A stretch of DNA of 64,000 bases from Tupaia tana (lineage: Eukaryota > Chordata > Mammalia > Scandentia > Tupaiidae), in the NCBI GenBank assembly GCA_026018925.1, contig JAKSZU010000013.1:76063791-76127790 (forward strand), written 5' to 3'. How positions within the stretch are numbered: position 1 is the stretch's first letter; every line of letters starts with the position of its first letter. A program made the translations under genes and the position numbers. Under the pieces are notes generated by a model. That model saw only the letters and a program-made list of their open reading frames with translations. It made no database searches and had not been told where the DNA came from. Below, one piece after another: positions 60,163 through 64,000 of the stretch.

Positions 60163-60599
60163 TTTATACTAACTGAAAAGAACCGTAGATGATAGATACA
60201 GAAAAATACACTAAGAGGATGATGAGCTAAACTGAGCAAGTGGATCAAGTAACACATTCGCTTAATCTTTCCTTTTATTTATTGTTTTTTTCCTTTTCTC
60301 TTTCAGTTTCTTTAGGGGCACGTGCTTGCTACAAAAAGATCGAGAAATAGAGATAAAGTAAGAAATCTACCTGCAATCTTTTCTCCTACATTCTCCTCTC
60401 AGAGTTTTGGACACGTACATACATGCATCCAGTATGTTTTCAATTCACGGGATCCAGGACTCAAACTGCTCAGTTAGTCATGTGGGATCTAGCTGCCCTA
60501 CACATCCCACATCAACAACCAGTCCTAAACTTTCACATTTGATATACTATTTCCAATATTATAATTTCCTTTCTAGAGAATGACAAAATATAGACAATA
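60163..60599 (+). repeat. inverted duplication, left arm
   Basis: The complement of this 437-bp block reappears at 62,133-62,769 with about 20 mismatches and one 7-bp length difference, roughly 95% identity once a later insertion is removed. The arm contains a reverse group A SINE (60,285-60,530) plus non-SINE flanks on both sides, such as 'aatatagacaat'-side 'ttctagagaatgacaaaata' and 'gatgatgagctaaactgagc'. Confidence 0.93.
60285..60530 (-). mobile_element. group A SINE carried in the left arm
   Basis: 'aggggcacgtgcttgctaca', short purine tract, 'tctcctctcagagttttgga', head ending 'caacaaccagtcc'. The same SINE is in the right arm, so it predates the duplication. Confidence 0.85.
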
Positions 60600-60655
60600 C
60601 ATGTAACAAAAGATCCCATTTTGTGTATATATATATAGATGTATATGTGTGCACA

Positions 60656-60888
60656 TTTTTTTTTGAGAGAGAGATTTTTGCTATAGGGCACATGCGCTCA
60701 CCAGAAAGACAGAGAGAGACAGAGAGACAGAAAGCAAGAAGTCACCCCTCAGGAGGATGGCCACGCTGCAACTCCTTCTCCTCCACTCATGCACACGGAG
60801 TGAGTTTAAGCTGACAGGTCCAGGACTCAAACTGTGGTCAACTACGTGGGAGTCCAGTGACATGGCCATTAAGCCATCGGCTGGTCCC
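60656..60888 (-). mobile_element. group A SINE in the spacer
   Basis: Reverse copy with a body deletion: 'cttctcctccactcatgcac' lacks the 'ctcgggatcttgggc' segment. Head ends 'catcggctggtccc'. Confidence 0.88.
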
Positions 60889-60979
60889 TATGCATATCTT
60901 ATACTTGGCTATCTTATAATTTTTATCATGTAGAGAAAATCCTAGAGCAATAGAAATCCCATTAAGTAACTGGCCAGCA

Positions 60980-61175
60980 TTAATAATCAGATTTATACAA
61001 TGTTGGGTAAGTTGTTTGTAATCTGTGTGCCTCAGCTTCTCTAGATGTAAAATGCACTAACAATAATTCCTTCCTCATAGATAGGACCATTTTGCAAATT
61101 AAATATGTTCATATCAGTAAAGCAGTCTCAGATAATAGTAAGCTCTAAATAAATAGTAAGTGTAATTTGCATGAT
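60980..61175 (+). repeat. MIR in spacer
   Basis: 'aatgttgggtaagttgtttg', 'gtgtgcctcagcttctctag', 'taatagtaagctctaaataa' follow MIR. Confidence 0.7.
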
Positions 61176-61179
61176 ATTC

Positions 61180-61390
61180 TCATCATCGTTGTCATCAGTG
61201 TCATCTCCTTTTATTTTTGAGGATAAGACAAGACATGCTCCATTGAATGTACATAGACAACTAAATTGGCACGTTGACCTTCGTAACACTATACTCTAAT
61301 CATGGTCATATATATCTAGGAGACAGAAGAAGTTAAATCATTTTAAAGTTTATGCAACTATGTGATGAAACGCCTGAGAAAAAGAGTTAG
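61180..61390. other. unassigned spacer sequence
   Basis: No gene or repeat recognised. Confidence 0.4.
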
Positions 61391-61392
61391 GG

Positions 61393-61590
61393 GGTAGATG
61401 ATGTCACAACGGTAGCACAACTGGACTCACATGAGAAAATCTGAGTTTGAATCCCAGAAACTCATACCCATGTTCCAGGCTGACTGGGTCTAGGGGCAGT
61501 TCCAGGCATGAAGACCCTACTGGAGGTGCCAGTCTCTCTGTCTGTCTCTGTCTCTTTAACTCTCTCATGAAAGAAATAAATGTTTCAAAA
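61393..61590 (+). mobile_element. group B SINE in the spacer
   Basis: 'tgtcacaacggtagcacaac', 'tgagtttgaatcccagaaac' (clear B box), 'gaagaccctactggaggtgc', 'ctctcatgaaagaaataaat'. The best-preserved group B copy here. Confidence 0.82.
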
Positions 61591-61594
61591 ATTC

Positions 61595-62130
61595 TCTGAA
61601 ACTGATGGACTAAAGTTATTTTCTGTGGGAATCTCTAAGAATTGTTCCTGGAGAGATGATGAAGGCAAGTTAATTCATCCAGAAATCTAGGACATACATA
61701 TGCAGAACAAATTAGTACACTAGTCTGCTAAATAACTTTTTGTTTTCTTGTCTCAAGATAGAAGATTCTATGTGACACTAAGGTATTCTTAGCTTACTGC
61801 AAGGAACCATACTCAGAGGCCTTAGTGGATGTCATTGAACCAGCATGTTGAAAAACCAAGGTTAACACATGGATAAGGATAAGATACAAAGAAAATTCTT
61901 TGTGCCACTGGAAATAGAATAGATATATTTTAAAAAAGATAGTCTCATAATATTTAAGCTGACATTGCTATGCAAATTATTTTGATATGTTTTTGGATAT
62001 AATTGACTATTGGCTTATTTAAGATGTTCTCATTTACCATCATAATTGACAACCACCTATAATTTACTATTCAAGGTTTTTTTTCTGAATTGTTCTATCA
62101 GGTTTATATTACTGTTATAAAACTATTAAG
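61595..62130. other. unassigned spacer sequence
   Basis: AT-rich, with no gene. Confidence 0.4.
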
Positions 62131-62204
62131 TAATTGTCTATATTTTGTCATTCTCTAGAAAGGAAATTATAATATTGGAAATAGTATATCAAATGTGAAA
62201 GTTT

Positions 62205-62452
62205 AGGACTGGCTGCTGATGTGGGATGTGTAGGGCAGCTAGATCCCACATGACTAACTGAGTAGTTTGAGTCCTGGATCCCGTGAATTGAAAAACACAC
62301 TGGATGCATGTATGTACATGCCCAAAACCCTGAGAGGAGAATGTAGGAGAAAAGATTGTAGGTAGATTTCTTACTTTATCTCTATTTCTCGGTCTTTTTT
62401 TAGCAAGCACGTGCCCCTGAAGAAACTGAAAGAGAAAAGGAAAAAAAAAAAA
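62205..62452 (+). mobile_element. group A SINE carried in the right arm
   Basis: Mirror copy of the left-arm SINE: 'aggactggctgctgatgtgg', 'ccctgagaggagaatgtagg', 'gcaagcacgtgcccctgaag'. Confidence 0.85.
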
Positions 62453-62496
62453 GGAAAGTTTAAGCGAATGTGTTACTTGATCCACTTGCTCAGTTT

Positions 62497-62681
62497 TTTT
62501 TTTTTAAGAATTATTTTATTTAACTTTATTTATTTATTTACTTTAATTGACCAGAGAGGGATAGAGAGAGAGAGAGAGAGAGAGAGAAAGTGAGAAAGCA
62601 AGCTGCCAGGTCCAGGACTCGAACCACGGTCAGCCATGTGGGAGTCCAGCACCCTTAACCAGTGCACCACCTGCCGGCCCC
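62497..62681 (-). mobile_element. group C SINE, young, inserted in right arm
   Basis: Poly(T)/(ttta)n tail, 'ctttaattgaccagagaggg', (ga)n, 'gcaagctgccaggtccagga', head ending 'ccacctgccggcccc'. Perfect TSD 'ccacttgctcagttt' at 62,482-62,496 and 62,682-62,696. The empty site is preserved in the left arm. Confidence 0.95.
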
Positions 62682-62814
62682 CCACTTGCTCAGTTTAGCT
62701 CATCATTCTCTTAGTGTATTTTTCTGTATCTCTCATCTATGGTTCTTTTCAGTTAGTATAAATTTTCAATTTAGAAAGGGTTTGTATAAAATCTACAATT
62801 TAAAATACTGCATT

Positions 62815-63060
62815 TTTTGTTTTGCTTTGTTTCTGTTATAGGGCACATGTGCTTGCCTGAGAGAGGCATAGAGAGAAAGAGAACTAACATGAGAAATCCC
62901 TCCACAATAGGATGGTCACTCCACATTTCCTTCTCCTTCATTCTCCCCTCAGGATTTTGCTCCCAGCATGATTTTCAAGTCACAGGATCCAGGACTAAAA
63001 CCACAGTGAGCCATGCGGGACCCAGATGCCTTGACATCCATTCTACCTGCTGGTCCAGGA
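62815..63060 (-). mobile_element. group A SINE, diverged
   Basis: 'gtttctgttatagggcacat', purine tract, 'ttctcccctcaggattttgc', head ending 'ctacctgctggtcca'. Confidence 0.8.
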
Positions 63061-63067
63061 CATTGTA

Positions 63068-63282
63068 TATTTTTAAGTTTATTATTTTTTCCATGAGAGA
63101 GAGCCAGAGAAGCATAACCACCAAGGTGTTTAGGCCATGGCCTCCTTCCAGTTTTAGTCAGCGCAGATCACAGGCATGCAAACAAGTGCCTAGTATATGA
63201 AAGAACAAGCCTTAGGACACAAACTTGGGACCTTCCACGTGGGCCCAACTCTGTTACTGATGTGCTACTATCTGGCCCCAAT
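63068..63282 (-). mobile_element. group B SINE, reverse
   Basis: 'ttttaagtttattatttttt', 'ccatgagagagagccagaga', 'gggaccttccacgtgggccc', 'gatgtgctactatctggccc'. Confidence 0.72.
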
Positions 63283-63299
63283 ACTTACTCTATTATAAG

Positions 63300-63665
63300 T
63301 GTTCACCAAAGCAATAGAACCAAGATGGTGTGTTAATGTTTATATTTATTTTAAGGAATTGTCACACATGATTATGAGGGTTGGAAAGTCAACAATCTGT
63401 AGGGTAAGCAAGTAGCTGAACACTCATCCAGGATGTTCACGTTATAATATTGAATCAAAATTTCTTCTTCTCTGGGAAACTTCATCATTTTGCTCTTAAG
63501 GCCTTCAACTGATTGGATGAGGCCCATTTACATTACCAAACATAGTTTTCTTTACTTAAAGTCAACTGACTATAGATGTTAAACACATCTATAAAATAAC
63601 TACACAGCAACATTGCAATATGTAGTACACTGTTTGAAACAACAAGACACACCATAGCTTAGCCA
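63300..63665 (-). repeat. old dispersed mammalian repeat, unnamed
   Basis: 'gttcaccaaagcaatagaac', 'gattatgagggttggaaagt', 'caactgattggatgaggccc' and 'agccaaattgacacaaa' follow a common mammalian repeat ('gttcaccagagaaacagaac … caacggattggatgatgccc … caagttgacac'). I cannot name its class. Confidence 0.5.
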
Positions 63666-63689
63666 AATTGACACAAAAATATTTTTTCT

Positions 63690-64000
63690 TTATTTTATTT
63701 TATTTTTAAATTTAAATTTATTTATTTACATTCATTCACTACACATCATTACAGCATAAAAAATGAGATTTCCCATCCAGAATGCACTGTATATTGGCTC
63801 AATCAAGCACATCAACATACATGTTATCGTCAACAAATAATTCTCCATTTCTTATTTCCTGTATATTTTGCTTTTTTTTTTTTTTTTTTGCCATCCTTGA
63901 TTCCCTATCTCTCCTCCTCTACCATGTCCCACCCTCCTCCCACACTGTCTCTGGTATCCATGGTTGCTTTCTATGCCTTTCCCCCCACTTGATTGATTCA
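63690..64000 (-). mobile_element. L1 3' UTR, reverse, continues past window end
   Basis: The complement reads 'tggataccagagacagtgtg', 'ggaggagggtgggacatgg', then 'gataacatgtatgttgatgt' and an A-rich end, parallel to 16.6-16.8 kb of the first L1 ('tggatactggagacaatatg', 'gatgataacatg'). Confidence 0.65.

Larger units (their letters stand above)
62133..62769 (-). repeat. inverted duplication, right arm (with later SINE insert)
   Basis: Complement of the left arm: starts 'attgtctatattttgtcatt', ends 'cagttagtataaattt'. A 200-bp group C SINE insertion plus TSD (62,482-62,696) is absent from the left arm. Outside these limits the two sites share nothing obvious. Confidence 0.93.

Overview
This is a piece of a placental-mammal nuclear genome: AT-rich, no operon-like coding, saturated with poly(A)-tailed SINEs, L1 fragments, and old mammal-wide repeats (MIR, L2, MaLR LTRs, a mariner). 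I see no intact host protein-coding gene, no exon I can defend, and no true tRNA or rRNA gene. The only recognisable host coding sequences are two processed (intronless, L1-mobilised) retrocopies, both on the minus strand: importin alpha-1 (KPNA2) at 41.4-43.4 kb and the cap-binding protein 4EHP (EIF4E2) at 54.8-56.0 kb. Species: two elements carry 7SL-RNA-like monomers (about 4.0 kb and 17.0 kb), which in mammals points to Euarchontoglires. The dominant SINE is not Alu, B1, ID, C-SINE, CAN, VES or ERE. A colugo, tree shrew or another less studied member of that clade is my inference, not a firm call.

Three tRNA-like SINE groups dominate. Group A (about 260 bp) has a tRNA-like head (A box like tagcgtaatggc, B box ggttcgagtcc), a body with 'gcccaagatcccgagaggag', a pyrimidine tract and an A tail; its youngest copies are nearly identical, CpG-rich and flanked by perfect target-site duplications (TSDs). 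Group C (about 150-200 bp) has a similar head joined directly to the pyrimidine tract, without the middle of the body. Group B (about 200 bp) has a different head and ends in 'tctcatg-aataaataaac'.

Layout: 0-13 kb, SINEs, an old L1 3' fragment (5.2-6.0 kb), a class I ERV LTR split by a group B SINE (7.2-7.9 kb), a MaLR LTR (11.6-11.9 kb) and a 160-bp tandem repeat (12.6-13.0 kb). 13.3-16.9 kb, an L1 3' half with decayed reverse transcriptase, pierced by three group A SINEs. 17-31 kb, SINEs, MaLR and class I LTRs, L1 3' ends, a short local direct repeat (24.1/25.2 kb), microsatellites, L2. 31-41 kb, sparser repeats and the youngest-looking SINE (38.9 kb). 41-44 kb, the KPNA2 retrocopy. 44-54 kb, L2, MIR, a dead mariner (49.1-50.4 kb), a MaLR LTR, SINE-in-SINE nesting. 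54.8-56.0 kb, the EIF4E2 retrocopy cut by a young SINE. 57.7-59.4 kb, a second L1 3' end cut by a near-consensus SINE. 60.2-62.8 kb, a roughly 95% identical inverted duplication with about 1.5 kb between its arms, the most unusual structure here. 63.7 kb to the end, an L1 3' end running out of the window.

Nothing here acts as a gene system. The biology is retrotransposition history: L1 machinery moved SINEs and two cellular mRNAs into the locus, and nested insertions let their order be read.
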